Positions 19,192-29,355 of a stretch of 64,000 nucleotides of DNA are shown piece by piece. This DNA comes from a bacterium (GTDB lineage Bacteria; Zhuqueibacterota; QNDG01; JAGLOF01), in NCBI GenBank assembly GCA_023139105.1, contig JAGLOF010000058.1:1-64000 (forward strand). Direction: 5' to 3'. A model generated the notes under the pieces. It did no database searches. It was given only the letters and a program-made list of their open reading frames with translations, and was not told the origin of the DNA. Every line of letters begins with the position of its first letter. The stretch's first letter is position 1. The position numbers and the translations under genes were made by a program.

Positions 19192-19469
19192 GAATCATTA
19201 CTTTCGTTTAAATCATTAAGTAAATCATGAATATTGATAGTGCTTCCGGAATCAGTTTCTGATTTAGCTGTTTCAAAGTCAGAATTTAGATCCAGGTGTT
19301 TGGCAAGAACAAAATCTTCAAGATCATCTTCTTGAAATTTTATAAGTATTGCGCAAGGATGGCCATTTTTTGTAATAATAACATCATCCTTTTCGTTGGC
19401 AATCTTTACATATTTTGAAGGAGAGCGAGTTAATTCTCTCATATTCACAAAGTGCATGTTAGGCTCCAA
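19188..19469 (-). CDS. Phd/YefM-type antitoxin
   Basis: MHFVNMRELTRSPSKYVKIANEKDDVIITKNGHPCAILIKF; 4-nt overlap with the toxin. Confidence 0.85.
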   Translation of the reverse strand: MEPNMHFVNMRELTRSPSKYVKIANEKDDVIITKNGHPCAILIKFQEDDLEDFVLAKHLDLNSDFETAKSETDSGSTINIHDLLNDLNESNDS

Positions 19470-19604
19470 TTAAATTGTTTGTACAATTGTTAAAGCAATA
19501 TAGAGAGTAAAATATTCCAAATCAAGTGTTTTGTTGTGCAAAAAACACAAAAAGTGAAAGCACACTGGAAAAGTAAGAAATATATTTAAAGGGCGTGTAG
19601 CTTC

Positions 19605-19672
19605 ACAGTTAACGAATAAGATTTTCGACCTACGGCCTTGTGGCAAATCGGGACGTGGACGAGGCCGGGGGC
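19605..19672 (+). other. attC-like site (detached cassette end)
   Basis: ACAGTTAACGAATAAGATTTTCGACCTACGGCCTTGTGGCAAATCGGGACGTGGACGAGGCCGG; ACAGTTAAC complements GTTAACTGT at 18847-18855. Confidence 0.75.
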
Positions 19673-19904
19673 AATCTATTCTGCGAGAATCTGTGTCATC
19701 TGCGGAATTGTTTTTATAGAGTTATAAATCCGCAGATAACGCAGATGAGCGCAGATGAACACATCATGTTGATGTGATGTTGTTGATCCATAAAATATCC
19801 GGAAGAGCCAAAAAGAAAAAGCATTTCTTCACGGAATACACAGAATACACGGAGCCTCCCAGCCCTGCCCTACACATATAAAAAAAGAGCTCTTGCAGGT
19901 GATA

Positions 19905-20065
19905 TGTTGTAGATCCTTTAAAATTTGCTCCCGGTGTGCCAGTGCTGCTCTTTCACTGCAATGCTCCTGCTCTTTACTCAACTCCACCAGTCACTGTGAG
20001 TCCGCTCCTTCAGGACGACTGCGGCAAATCTCCTCAAAGCTCAGCAGGAATTGCTTTCAGTGGAT
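19905..20065. repeat. Dispersed repeat family A, copy 2 (inverted)
   Basis: gagtccgctccttcaggacgactgcggcaa... is the reverse complement of copy 1. Confidence 0.7.
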
Positions 20066-20127
20066 GGGGACGTAAAAATTATTAATCATAATTTGCAGTT
20101 CCCGGTTCAAACACAGGTATTATAAAT

Positions 20128-20439
20128 TTAATCTATACAATACCCGGAAGAACCAAAAAAATTAGCAAATATTATTAAGCTCCATTTTGTTGAGTTATAG
20201 AGGGTCACAGTGATAACGCTGATGAGTTGGCCCCAGTACCATAGCCTGCCGAAGCGTATTCCCTTGCTGTCGCATATCTTTCTAAAGTATTCCTCGTAAA
20301 TACCCAATAGATCCCGTTGTTCTGTCTGAGCGAAGAGTCGGCTGAGAAGGAACGGGGCAATTTTTGCAATCATTGTCTGTCTTCCTTCAAATGCTGAAAC
20401 CAGGAAAGCTTCTTCTTTCAGTGCCCAAATGGCCAGCAT
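20128..20439 (-). pseudogene. Remnant of FtsX-type permease N-terminal prefix domain
   Basis: PFLLSRLFAQTEQRDLLGIYEEYFRKICDSKGIRFGRLWYWGQLI resembles the permease prefix domain; no downstream permease body. Confidence 0.45.
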
Positions 20440-20516
20440 GACGTGCTCTTCACGTTGTGACAGGATTTTTATGGGATACTTTTAAAAAATTATATGATAT
20501 AATGAGAACAATGAAA

Positions 20517-20568
20517 CATTTCTATGTAAATTGCATATACTACAATATATGTAATTTACATAGAAATG
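20517..20568. promoter_or_regulatory. 52-bp near-perfect palindrome, candidate PadR operator
   Basis: CATTTCTATGTAAATT...AATTTACATAGAAATG perfect 16-bp arms; contains ATGTAATTTACAT; immediately upstream of the padR gene. Confidence 0.75.
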
Positions 20569-20573
20569 ACATG

Positions 20574-20918
20574 ATGAGGGACAAGATGATTGAATTAACC
20601 AAGTATGAAGAGATCCTTTTGATATCTATTTTGCATCTCAAGGAAAATGCTTATGGCGTTCATATCAATAAGCGTATTCTGGAAACCACAGGGAAGCAGT
20701 GGAATTACGGCACACTGTATCGCATGTTAGACCAACTAGTGAGAAAAGATTTGGTTGAAAGGAAAGAGGGAGAGCCCATGAAAGAGAAAGGGGGACGGCG
20801 TAAAACGTACTACTCCATCACTGATACTGGTTATCAGGCATTGCAAGAATCATGGGCCCTTCAGAAGACATTGTGGAATCAGCATACACAGATTGCGCTT
20901 GAAAAGGGGCGGTCGTAA
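20574..20918 (+). CDS. PadR-family transcriptional regulator
   Basis: LTKYEEILLISILHLKENAYGVHINKRILETTGKQWNYGTLYRMLDQLVRKDLVERKE...RRKTYYSITDTG. Confidence 0.88.
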   Translation: MRDKMIELTKYEEILLISILHLKENAYGVHINKRILETTGKQWNYGTLYRMLDQLVRKDLVERKEGEPMKEKGGRRKTYYSITDTGYQALQESWALQKTLWNQHTQIALEKGRS

Positions 20919-23527
20919 TGGCAGAATTGAACAATCCGCCAAGATGGGCAACCTGGCTTTTCAATCATTTAGTAAGCCGCCCTGATTTTCATTCTTTGAT
21001 AGATGATCTGGAAATTGAATATGCAGATCGGGCATCTGATAAAGGTTGTTTTATTGCCTCTATGTGGTATTTTAGACAGGGGCTCTGTGCACTGTTTGAT
21101 TCATGTCTCATCTCCCTTCAACTCAAAGCCGCCCTTTTCTTTTATTATTTCCAAACAGCATTTCGCCATTTAAAGAGGCAAAAGGGCTTTTCATTTATTA
21201 ATATTTTTGGTCTCACCATGGGGCTGGCCGCATGCATTTTTATTCTTTTATTCCTTCGTTATGAACTCAGCTATGATTCACATCATCAGGATACAGACCG
21301 CATTTATCGCATTGTTCAATCAACGGTTGCACCCACTTTTAATAATACCTATAGTGGCATATCTCCTCCATCTGCTGGATTGATTAAAGATGTGTTCCCG
21401 CAAATTGAGCAGATTACCTGGACCTGGTCCCACAATATCGATTCACAGGTAGAAGTTGGAAATCATATCTTTAAAGAAGAATCCAGGCATGTGATGTATG
21501 CTGATGATGACTTTTTAAAGATATTTTCAGTGAATTTTAGATTTGGGAATCCGGAAACCGCCCTTATTGAACCCAATAGCGTCATCATCACAACAGAGAT
21601 TGCCCGTAAATATTTTGGAAATGAGAATGCGTTAAATCAAAGCATCAAGATTGACAGTGTTGCCTGTTGTGTGACCGGTGTAATAGACGCCCCCCCAGGC
21701 AATTCAATTTTTCAACATAGGATCATTCAATCTTGGAGAATTATTGAAGACCCAACACCCAGCAGGCAATCAGGTGGCTTCGGTGGATTCTATCAGACCT
21801 TTGTTAAAATTCATCCCGGCATCAATAAGACAGCATTTGAACAACAGATCAAAAATATTGTTGTCGAACAGAACCATGATTATTTAGAGCAAATCCATGC
21901 AGATGTGGTTGTCACTCTTCAGCCATTACGCGATATCCATTTTTCCCCTGATCTACAGTTTGACCTTCCAGCGCAGGGTAGCATGATGTATCTCTATTTA
22001 TTTGCAGGTATTGCGCTTTTGATTTTGATCATCACCTCAATTAATTTTGTAAATTTGTCAACTGCCCGTGCGACAAACCGTGCCGCTGAGGTGGGTATAC
22101 GGAAAACAGTTGGGGCGCGGCGCAGGCAGTTGATAGGTCAGTTTATGGGAGAATCTTTTTTAACTGTGACCATTTCCTTTCTCCTTGCACTTACTCTGGT
22201 GAACTGTCTGATTCCTCAGTTTAATGCTATTACATCACTACAAGTCGCGTATGGTTCTCTTTTTAAAATTGATGTTCTATTGGCATTGGTCATGCTTTTT
22301 TTAGTCGAAGGATTCATTGCAGGTATTTATCCGGCCTTTTTGCTCTCTTCTTACAAACCTGCATCAGTTTTAAAAGGACAGATGAAATCGGGGACAAAAA
22401 GTAAGAATTTACGCAGTATGCTTATTTTTGTCCAGTTTTCAATATCAATTGTTTTAATTGTCGTCTCTATTATATTCAACATGCAGCTTCATTACATGAA
22501 GACTCAGCCCCTGGGATTTGATATTGAGCAGATGTTGATTGTTGATTTTCAGCGGCAAAATTATCAATATGATCCACTTCTAGTGAAAAATGAATTTTTG
22601 AAACATCACACGGTGATGGGCGCGTCGTTTTCCTCTACGGTTCCGGGAAGGTGGCTCTATCCATGGAGCATCTGGCCTTCCGGTCAACGTGATACCAATT
22701 CACGCCCCATTCATGTTATGGGGGCAGATTCTGATTTCATGAGTCTATATCAGATTGATGCCCTTGCTGGTATGACGTTTACTATCAATTCAGGGAAAAG
22801 TGAAAGATCCCGGTCTTGGATTTTTAATGAAAAGGCTGCCCAGATATTTGGTTGGGATACCCCGGAAGAGGCCCTCAATCAATTCTTTATGGATGATGAC
22901 ATGTGGCAGGTCATTGGTGTCATGAAGGATTTCCATTTTACCGGTCTCCAGACCTTGATTGGTCCGGTGGGTATCTTTCATACGTCTAAAGGGGCTTATT
23001 TGAGTTTAAAGATCAAGACAGAAAATGTCAGTGAGACCCTTGCCTTTATCGCTCAAACCTATCAATCTTTATTCCCTGATAAGTACTTTGAGTATTTCTT
23101 TCTTGATGATGATTTTAACCGGCATTACCTTAAAGAAGAGCAGATGAAGAGGATATTTAATATATTTACTATTCTCGGTATTATCATTGCCTGCCTTGGC
23201 CTTTTGGGATTGTCTGCATTTATTACCCAACAGAGAACCAAGGAGATTGGTGTGCGAAAAATTCTGGGGGCGTCTGTGATAACCATCGTGACCTTGCTAA
23301 CCGGCCAATTCGTCAAATGGGTGGCCCTCTCAAATATGATTGCCTGGCCAGTCGCATATTTTCTTATTCAAAATATCCTCAGCCATTTTGCCTATCGGGT
23401 AAAGTTGGGGATTTTTCCTTTTTTAATAACTGGAATTGTCACAATTGTTGTAGCTATTTTAACAGTGGGCTATCAAGCTTTTACGGCAGCGACAACACAG
23501 CCCATAAAATCGGTGAAATGTGATTGA
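20918..23527 (+). CDS. ABC transporter permease, FtsX/MacB-like with N-terminal prefix domain
   Basis: PPRWATWLFNHL...YFQTAFRHLKRQKGFSFINIFGLTMGLAACIFILLFLRYELSYD; two FtsX regions. Confidence 0.88.
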   Translation: MAELNNPPRWATWLFNHLVSRPDFHSLIDDLEIEYADRASDKGCFIASMWYFRQGLCALFDSCLISLQLKAALFFYYFQTAFRHLKRQKGFSFINIFGLTMGLAACIFILLFLRYELSYDSHHQDTDRIYRIVQSTVAPTFNNTYSGISPPSAGLIKDVFPQIEQITWTWSHNIDSQVEVGNHIFKEESRHVMYADDDFLKIFSVNFRFGNPETALIEPNSVIITTEIARKYFGNENALNQSIKIDSVACCVTGVIDAPPGNSIFQHRIIQSWRIIEDPTPSRQSGGFGGFYQTFVKIHPGINKTAFEQQIKNIVVEQNHDYLEQIHADVVVTLQPLRDIHFSPDLQFDLPAQGSMMYLYLFAGIALLILIITSINFVNLSTARATNRAAEVGIRKTVGARRRQLIGQFMGESFLTVTISFLLALTLVNCLIPQFNAITSLQVAYGSLFKIDVLLALVMLFLVEGFIAGIYPAFLLSSYKPASVLKGQMKSGTKSKNLRSMLIFVQFSISIVLIVVSIIFNMQLHYMKTQPLGFDIEQMLIVDFQRQNYQYDPLLVKNEFLKHHTVMGASFSSTVPGRWLYPWSIWPSGQRDTNSRPIHVMGADSDFMSLYQIDALAGMTFTINSGKSERSRSWIFNEKAAQIFGWDTPEEALNQFFMDDDMWQVIGVMKDFHFTGLQTLIGPVGIFHTSKGAYLSLKIKTENVSETLAFIAQTYQSLFPDKYFEYFFLDDDFNRHYLKEEQMKRIFNIFTILGIIIACLGLLGLSAFITQQRTKEIGVRKILGASVITIVTLLTGQFVKWVALSNMIAWPVAYFLIQNILSHFAYRVKLGIFPFLITGIVTIVVAILTVGYQAFTAATTQPIKSVKCD

Positions 23528-23565
23528 AGGGGGAGGTGTGAATGAAGTAAATGCTGTTTTATCCT

Positions 23566-23632
23566 TGTTCCTATGGTCTACCCAAAGGGCATTACTTCCG
23601 TGGGAACACAGTCCAGGATGCTCTGCGTCTTT
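23566..23632 (-). repeat. Dispersed repeat family C, copy 1
   Basis: ttgttcctatggtctacccaaagggcattacttccgtgggaac is the reverse complement of the 42.3 kb copy. Confidence 0.7.
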
Positions 23633-24258
23633 GATAGTTTTCGCCAATTATCAGGCAAGTAGTTCTTGACTTTATCTATGATGTATATTATCTTGGTAAA
23701 TGTACTTTACAATATACTTTTTTAATCTACCGATACGTTGCTGAATTCTCTCAATACGTTGATTGATCTATGTGTAGCTTTCAATAATTTAAGTGCACTA
23801 TCTATATCAGTAGCACGTTTTTATTTATACTTTTTCTACATTTTCTGTAATTAAACACTGGTGCGCTCTTTGGGGAAGGGGACGTGCCCGTGTCTGGATG
23901 ATTTTTTTCATTCCGGCATGTCATGTGTTTGACCGGCATCTGATGTTGTGATGGGGATGTTGGGGTATTCCCTTTTGTTGTTTGTGGGGGGGAGCAAGTG
24001 TTTGATTTGATTTATGTTCAAAAAGGGATAGTGTTGAATCTCCAGTGGTTTAGTGATGCTCGTTTACCATATAATAAAATTTCTGTATATGGGCATTATG
24101 GAATGGGCAGGGGTGGAAAGTTTTTTATTACAAATGTCTGGAATAGCTAATTCGTTTGTATATGTACTAATTAATTGTTTTTTGTTTTTTGGCTGCTGGA
24201 CTAAGGTTATTGTGCTAATAAAGTTACACGGCTGTCTCATTATTTGAAGGGAGGTTTT

Positions 24259-24393
24259 ATGTCTACTACCGGAGAAAAACCTGGTGTTGGTTTATATACC
24301 TGCACAAAATGTGGTGAAACTGTTTATTTAGACGATAGTACTGATAGATTGCCACCTTGTCCAAAGTGCCATAATACTGAATATACTCCATAA
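24259..24393 (+). CDS. 44-aa zinc-ribbon protein
   Basis: MSTTGEKPGVGLYTCTKCGETVYLDDSTDRLPPCPKCHNTEYTP; RBS ggaggt; below ORF-track cutoff. Confidence 0.75.
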   Translation: MSTTGEKPGVGLYTCTKCGETVYLDDSTDRLPPCPKCHNTEYTP

Positions 24394-24440
24394 ATGTTTT
24401 AAAATGAGACAGCCGTGAATAAAAAAATGATGAGAGAATA

Positions 24441-24989
24441 ATGGACCATAAGACAGAAGAAGAAAAGAAGGCAGCTTTTTATTCATCACTCATGAGTGGT
24501 TGGCTTGAGACTAAATTGGAAAAAGATAAAAGTATATTGATGTTATCTGCAGGAGGAATAGGATTATTAATAACTCTCCTTACTGCTATTGGAATACCAA
24601 GTGTATTAATATTGTTACTTTATGGGTTTGCTTTAATTGCATTCATATTAACATTATTCCTAATAATCAAGATTTTTGATAAAAATGGGGATTATCTAAA
24701 AAGTTGTGCAGTAAAAGAGGAAGATCTTGATAAACCAAATCTATCAAAATTAGATAAATGGGTGATGATTTTTTTTATTACTGGTATTTGTTTTTCATTT
24801 TTTATAGGAGTTACAACAGGTATTAGTAGCCTTTCAAGGACAAAGGGGAATAAAATGGCTTTTAATGAAAATGAAGAAACTACAGTTCCGAATGAAGAGA
24901 AAAGCTTTAATGGATTTGAGGATTTTAATCCAGATACCGAAAGTGATAGTTCAGAAACAGATGAATCTAGTTCAGAAACAGATGAATAA
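24441..24989 (+). CDS. Hypothetical membrane protein with acidic Ser/Glu-rich tail
   Basis: Hydrophobic TM segments; SDSSETDESSSETDE C-terminus. Confidence 0.55.
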   Translation: MDHKTEEEKKAAFYSSLMSGWLETKLEKDKSILMLSAGGIGLLITLLTAIGIPSVLILLLYGFALIAFILTLFLIIKIFDKNGDYLKSCAVKEEDLDKPNLSKLDKWVMIFFITGICFSFFIGVTTGISSLSRTKGNKMAFNENEETTVPNEEKSFNGFEDFNPDTESDSSETDESSSETDE

Positions 24990-24997
24990 ATAAAATA

Positions 24998-25187
24998 CAC
25001 AATAACCCGTGTTTGCTGGCGGACACGTCCGGCCCGGCTGTGCGGTGTGGGCCGGTTCAGTTCGCGACGGGTTCCGCCGTCAATGACGCAGAGGTTCTGG
25101 GTTAATTGCCGGCGTTGTAATACATTTTCATTGTGGCAATCCGATTAAATTCGGTTGGGCGCACCGCAGAAACATAGAACGTTAGAT
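24998..25187 (+). other. attC site, type II right half
   Basis: CACAATAAC...GCGCACCGCAGAAACATAGAACGTTAGATGC; same family as 41268 and 43883 sites. Confidence 0.72.
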
Positions 25188-25207
25188 GCAAGAATGAGGG
25201 TTTAGCT

Positions 25208-26665
25208 ATGGATAATCAATCTCAGAATTGTAAAGTCCACAAAGATAATCCTTCTGTGGTATTTTGTAAAAGATGTAATTCATTTATATGTCGTTCATGT
25301 ATCATTGAATTGGCAGGGAAAAAACTATGTAAACTGTGTTATGATCAATCTATTATTAAAAAATATATTAAAAAAAATCAAATAAAGAAATTTGAGTGGA
25401 AAAATTGTTTCAAATCTATATCACTTGATAGTAACTACTGTGAATTTTGTGGAAAGCTAAATGTAAAAAAAAATAGAAAGGCTGTTCGACTAAAGAAAGA
25501 TAATTCGGAAGATTCAAAAATCATTAAAGTAAATAAGCAATATGATAGAGATTTATTTTTCGATTTTATTAAATTTATATTGCTATTCGGTATTATTCTA
25601 TTCCTTCTATTCACTGTTTTAGTCCAAAAAATTTCATCAATAACAGATTATTCTGCAATTGCTCAAATATTATTTTGTATTCTAGCAGGAGTATTAACTT
25701 TAGGATTATGTATATTAATGATTCGTATTAAAATTAGGATGAAGGTTGCACTGATAGCATTTATAATTGCTTTGCCATTTACGTATTCAGTTGCTTCATA
25801 TTTTGAGTCATCCCGCATAAAATCAATAGATAAGGAATTTCATTTAGGACTCAGTCACTTTAAAAACGGAAATTGGATAATTGCCAAGGCGAATTTTGAG
25901 ACTATTGTTAAAAAAACTAATAATTATAAATTTGCCAAGTCAATGTTAGATTCTACGAATACAATTATTGCACAAATAAAATCCGATTCTTTAATGCAAA
26001 TTTCAGAACAAGCTATGAAAAATCAAGAATATTTTTCTGCACTTGATAATGCTTATTCAGCAAGTGAGATCACACCTTACAATAACAAAATATATGATCT
26101 CTACTATCAAGCGTGCACAAGAATTATGCCTCTTGCACAACAAGATTATTGGAAAAAAGATTATGACAGTTCAATGAAATTAGCTAATAAAAGCCTTGAA
26201 TTTTTAAATAAAATTAAAAATAAAAATTATCCAAATCTTTCCCAAAAAATTCGACAAGCAGAAAAAATTGCCATTAGTAGTAAGAGTAAAAAACAAGAAA
26301 TAGAAAAAAGTGAAATGGAGAAACGTCAGCGACGTTTGACAAGGGCTAAAGCACAGGAATATGCAAACGAACTTGCGAGTATTAACGAAGGCAAAGATAT
26401 GGCTGTTGCTTTTAATCTAATCACTGCTCAAGGGAAAAGGGAAAAGATTGGATGGATGCTTCAAATGGACTTGAAAAGTATATTAGAACAATTCAAATAT
26501 TATGGGTATCATATTCGGGGTGGGACAAAGGTTGAACTATATGATAAAATTTTGTATCAAGTTGATTGTTTTAAAGATGACAACAAAAATTACTTCGCAT
26601 ATATAAAGAGTAATTTAGCTTGTGACAGATGGTTAGTTACGGGAGTTTATTATAGAGGTAGATAA
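25208..26665 (+). CDS. Hypothetical protein with N-terminal B-box/zinc-binding Cys motifs and TM segments
   Basis: CKVHKDNPSVVFCKRCNSFICRSCI...CKLCYD, then two hydrophobic segments. Confidence 0.55.
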   Translation: MDNQSQNCKVHKDNPSVVFCKRCNSFICRSCIIELAGKKLCKLCYDQSIIKKYIKKNQIKKFEWKNCFKSISLDSNYCEFCGKLNVKKNRKAVRLKKDNSEDSKIIKVNKQYDRDLFFDFIKFILLFGIILFLLFTVLVQKISSITDYSAIAQILFCILAGVLTLGLCILMIRIKIRMKVALIAFIIALPFTYSVASYFESSRIKSIDKEFHLGLSHFKNGNWIIAKANFETIVKKTNNYKFAKSMLDSTNTIIAQIKSDSLMQISEQAMKNQEYFSALDNAYSASEITPYNNKIYDLYYQACTRIMPLAQQDYWKKDYDSSMKLANKSLEFLNKIKNKNYPNLSQKIRQAEKIAISSKSKKQEIEKSEMEKRQRRLTRAKAQEYANELASINEGKDMAVAFNLITAQGKREKIGWMLQMDLKSILEQFKYYGYHIRGGTKVELYDKILYQVDCFKDDNKNYFAYIKSNLACDRWLVTGVYYRGR

Positions 26666-26670
26666 TATTG

Positions 26671-26961
26671 TATATAACGAATAAGATTCACCCTCGACCA
26701 GCGGCCCTGCGGCAAATCGGGACGTGTACGAGGACGGAGGCGGGGTTGGGACTATTTGCATTTTCCATAAAATGAGTGTCTGGCCGGAAGAGGCACCATT
26801 AACATTGGTTCGGTACTGCTGTCTTCGGCAAACGACGGGAGTACGCCGTCAGCGACGCGAGACTGCGGGGCTGGTTAGAATTTTTGTTGATTATTAGAAG
26901 AACACTGCCGCCCGTTTGGGGACGGCCCCGGCGCGCCGCAGAAGCATATAACGTTAATGCA
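26671..26961 (+). other. attC site (left-half consensus; long composite right half)
   Basis: TATAACGAATAAGATTCACCCTCGACCAGCGGCCCTGCGGCAAATCGGGACGTG ... GCGCCGCAGAAGCATATAACGTTAATGC. Confidence 0.72.
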
Positions 26962-27085
26962 TAATGTTCTTGCCATTGAATAATGTGTTATTGGTATTTT
27001 TGGATAATTTATATTTTTTGTTAAAATGGACTATCAATAATGCAACTTAGAATGCCATTTATGGCTAACCAGATCGAGGGATGAT

Positions 27086-29218
27086 ATGGAAAACCAACTT
27101 CTAAATAAACCTGTGTATGAATTAGGTTCAGTGGAAGCACTTCAATATTATGTCCATCGTAATTTTCATAAGTGGTCTTCTTGGGATAAAGTTAATGATA
27201 TCATACATGAATGCCAAACTAGCGGGAATTCACACTTTGTTTTTTTGGATGGAGGAGCAGGCTCTGGGCGGAAGTATTTTAGCCGTGGAATTGCGGAATA
27301 CCAATATCAAATACAAAGGAGTGGGGCGAAGCACTATTTTATTGATCTGGTAACAGATATAAAGGATCCAAAAAAAATATTGAGATCCATTCAAGGCGAG
27401 AATAAACATGATTTATTGAAAAGACTTAGACAGTATTTAGGGATAGAGCAGTTTCCTCTCGGTTTGGAGGGCCGTCTTATTTTGGAGGTTGTAAAATTTT
27501 GTGTTCTTTTCTTAAAAGATAACAATTTGAAAGATAGTCCTGTTACGCTTTATGATGCTATTCATGATTTTTTATTAAAGTCTTCTTATAAAGGGTTGGT
27601 TATACTACATGTCGATAATTTTAGTCAAGCTGGAGTTGGTTTTCCGGAATTTTTGCTAGATCTATGTATAGATAATAGCAAACTAGGTAATCCAATCATA
27701 GTTTTCCTTTCCGGTCAAGAAGGTGAGTGGATGAGAAGTAATCCTGCGATGGACCTTTTTTTTTATAGGCTTGAACAATATAAATTAATTTCAAAAATTA
27801 GTTTTGAACCTCTTTCAGAAAAGGAAATCAAAGAAATATTTTCAAAGCGATTGGATGTCAAAAATATTGAGAGGAAGATAGTCAAAGATAGTACTTATTA
27901 TTCTAGGGGGCAGGCACCAATCCTGGCACAACTTGTACAAAATTGGATTACCATGGGCGTTTTGATTTGTAATGAATCTGGGTGGTCATTTGTCGATAGC
28001 ACCCAATCAGAAAGCTATATGCAGTCATATAAATCAATAAAAGAGATCCATCGTTATAACGACTTAGTTTATTCAGTCTCATCTGTGCATAGACAATTTT
28101 TATTGGATTTTATAGAGTATTCTGCTCTGTGTGGGATGCAAATTCCAGTGCAACTCATTTTTCAAGCGATGAACATTTTGCCTTTACAATGGGTGGAAAA
28201 ATATCATGAAATTTCTGGATGGATACTAACACATAGCGGGTCAGATGCATCGGTAGAACCTTGTTTATTTAATCAGAGTGGCCATGAATCAGCTCAAAGT
28301 TTCATGGTAAATGGTGAAAAGGCTGATCTTCTTTGTTTTACTCAATCTTGGATGCCTCAATATTTTTTACCAAGAAAAATAAGTGAAAGGACAAGAAAAG
28401 CTAAAAAATTGTTACTAGCAAATAATATGTGTAATGTCAATTTTTATCCCCATGCCAAGCTCATATTAAAAATAGCTCGCTATGCCCAAGATAAAGTGAC
28501 TGAAACCGAACTTGAGAGTTATTTGTTCTGGGCAAGCAAATCTTACCAATATGAAGTTCTCCAAAAGTATTTTGTAAATGAAAAAACAAAGCAGATTATC
28601 AAACCTCAGTATCTTTTAGAAAGTTTTTGTAAATTTTCAAGTCACCTGCCAAGTAAGCAGATGGAACCACTAGGGGATTTTTTATGGGAAATAACATTTA
28701 AAAACTTTGAAAATCAAAGTGGATACTTTTCTATGTCAGAATTGTGCAGTTTGAGCCATAAATGGGTGGAAATTAAATTTGCCCTAAAAAAGTACGAAGA
28801 GGTAATTGTTGGTTGTGTGGCATTATTGCAATGGAGGCAATGTTGGTATCCCTTTTATTATAAAGGCTTCGCTCATCTTACCCTTGATGAACTACCTGAA
28901 GCAATGGAAATGTTTGCTGAAATTATTGAAAGGTGGGGTGGTGGAGGAACTGATGAATGTATAACTCATAATGGATTATGTTATGCTTATTTTGGAATGG
29001 GAACTGTTCATTCTGAACGAAAACAATATGATGATGCATGTTCTTTTTTTAAACATGCAATAGGCTCCATTTCAATTAAAAATGATATGGATAAACAATC
29101 ATTAGCAACTATATATTCCACTCTTGACGAATTGCTGAGAAAACAAGGGAATTTTGAAGAAGCTGAGATATATATAAACAAAGCAAATTCGATTTTGGAT
29201 GAATTGGATGCTAAATGA
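27086..29218 (+). CDS. P-loop ATPase with C-terminal TPR-like repeats
   Basis: FVFLDGGAGSGRKYFSRG Walker A, GLVILHVDNF Walker B-like; YKGFAHLTLDELPEAMEMFAEIIE TPR. Confidence 0.55.
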   Translation: MENQLLNKPVYELGSVEALQYYVHRNFHKWSSWDKVNDIIHECQTSGNSHFVFLDGGAGSGRKYFSRGIAEYQYQIQRSGAKHYFIDLVTDIKDPKKILRSIQGENKHDLLKRLRQYLGIEQFPLGLEGRLILEVVKFCVLFLKDNNLKDSPVTLYDAIHDFLLKSSYKGLVILHVDNFSQAGVGFPEFLLDLCIDNSKLGNPIIVFLSGQEGEWMRSNPAMDLFFYRLEQYKLISKISFEPLSEKEIKEIFSKRLDVKNIERKIVKDSTYYSRGQAPILAQLVQNWITMGVLICNESGWSFVDSTQSESYMQSYKSIKEIHRYNDLVYSVSSVHRQFLLDFIEYSALCGMQIPVQLIFQAMNILPLQWVEKYHEISGWILTHSGSDASVEPCLFNQSGHESAQSFMVNGEKADLLCFTQSWMPQYFLPRKISERTRKAKKLLLANNMCNVNFYPHAKLILKIARYAQDKVTETELESYLFWASKSYQYEVLQKYFVNEKTKQIIKPQYLLESFCKFSSHLPSKQMEPLGDFLWEITFKNFENQSGYFSMSELCSLSHKWVEIKFALKKYEEVIVGCVALLQWRQCWYPFYYKGFAHLTLDELPEAMEMFAEIIERWGGGGTDECITHNGLCYAYFGMGTVHSERKQYDDACSFFKHAIGSISIKNDMDKQSLATIYSTLDELLRKQGNFEEAEIYINKANSILDELDAK

Positions 29219-29355
29219 GTATATTTATATTTATATTTATATTTGAGATTGAGTTGTTAATGTAATGGCTTGATTTATACATAACAATGTTGAAGTATAT
29301 AGATGGTTTTTCAGGAATGTGTCATGAGATTATTATATTGTCTTATAGATAATTT

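Noticed and set aside
19720-19760. Short repeats 'cgcagataacgcagatgagcgcagatga' as a functional element
   Set aside because: Looks like simple-sequence intergenic repeat; no support for function from one copy.
23528-24205. Possible integrase gene or attI upstream of the first cassette
   Set aside because: No recombinase-like ORF on either strand in the track; only AT-rich noncoding sequence and a repeat C copy. attI cannot be assigned by eye.
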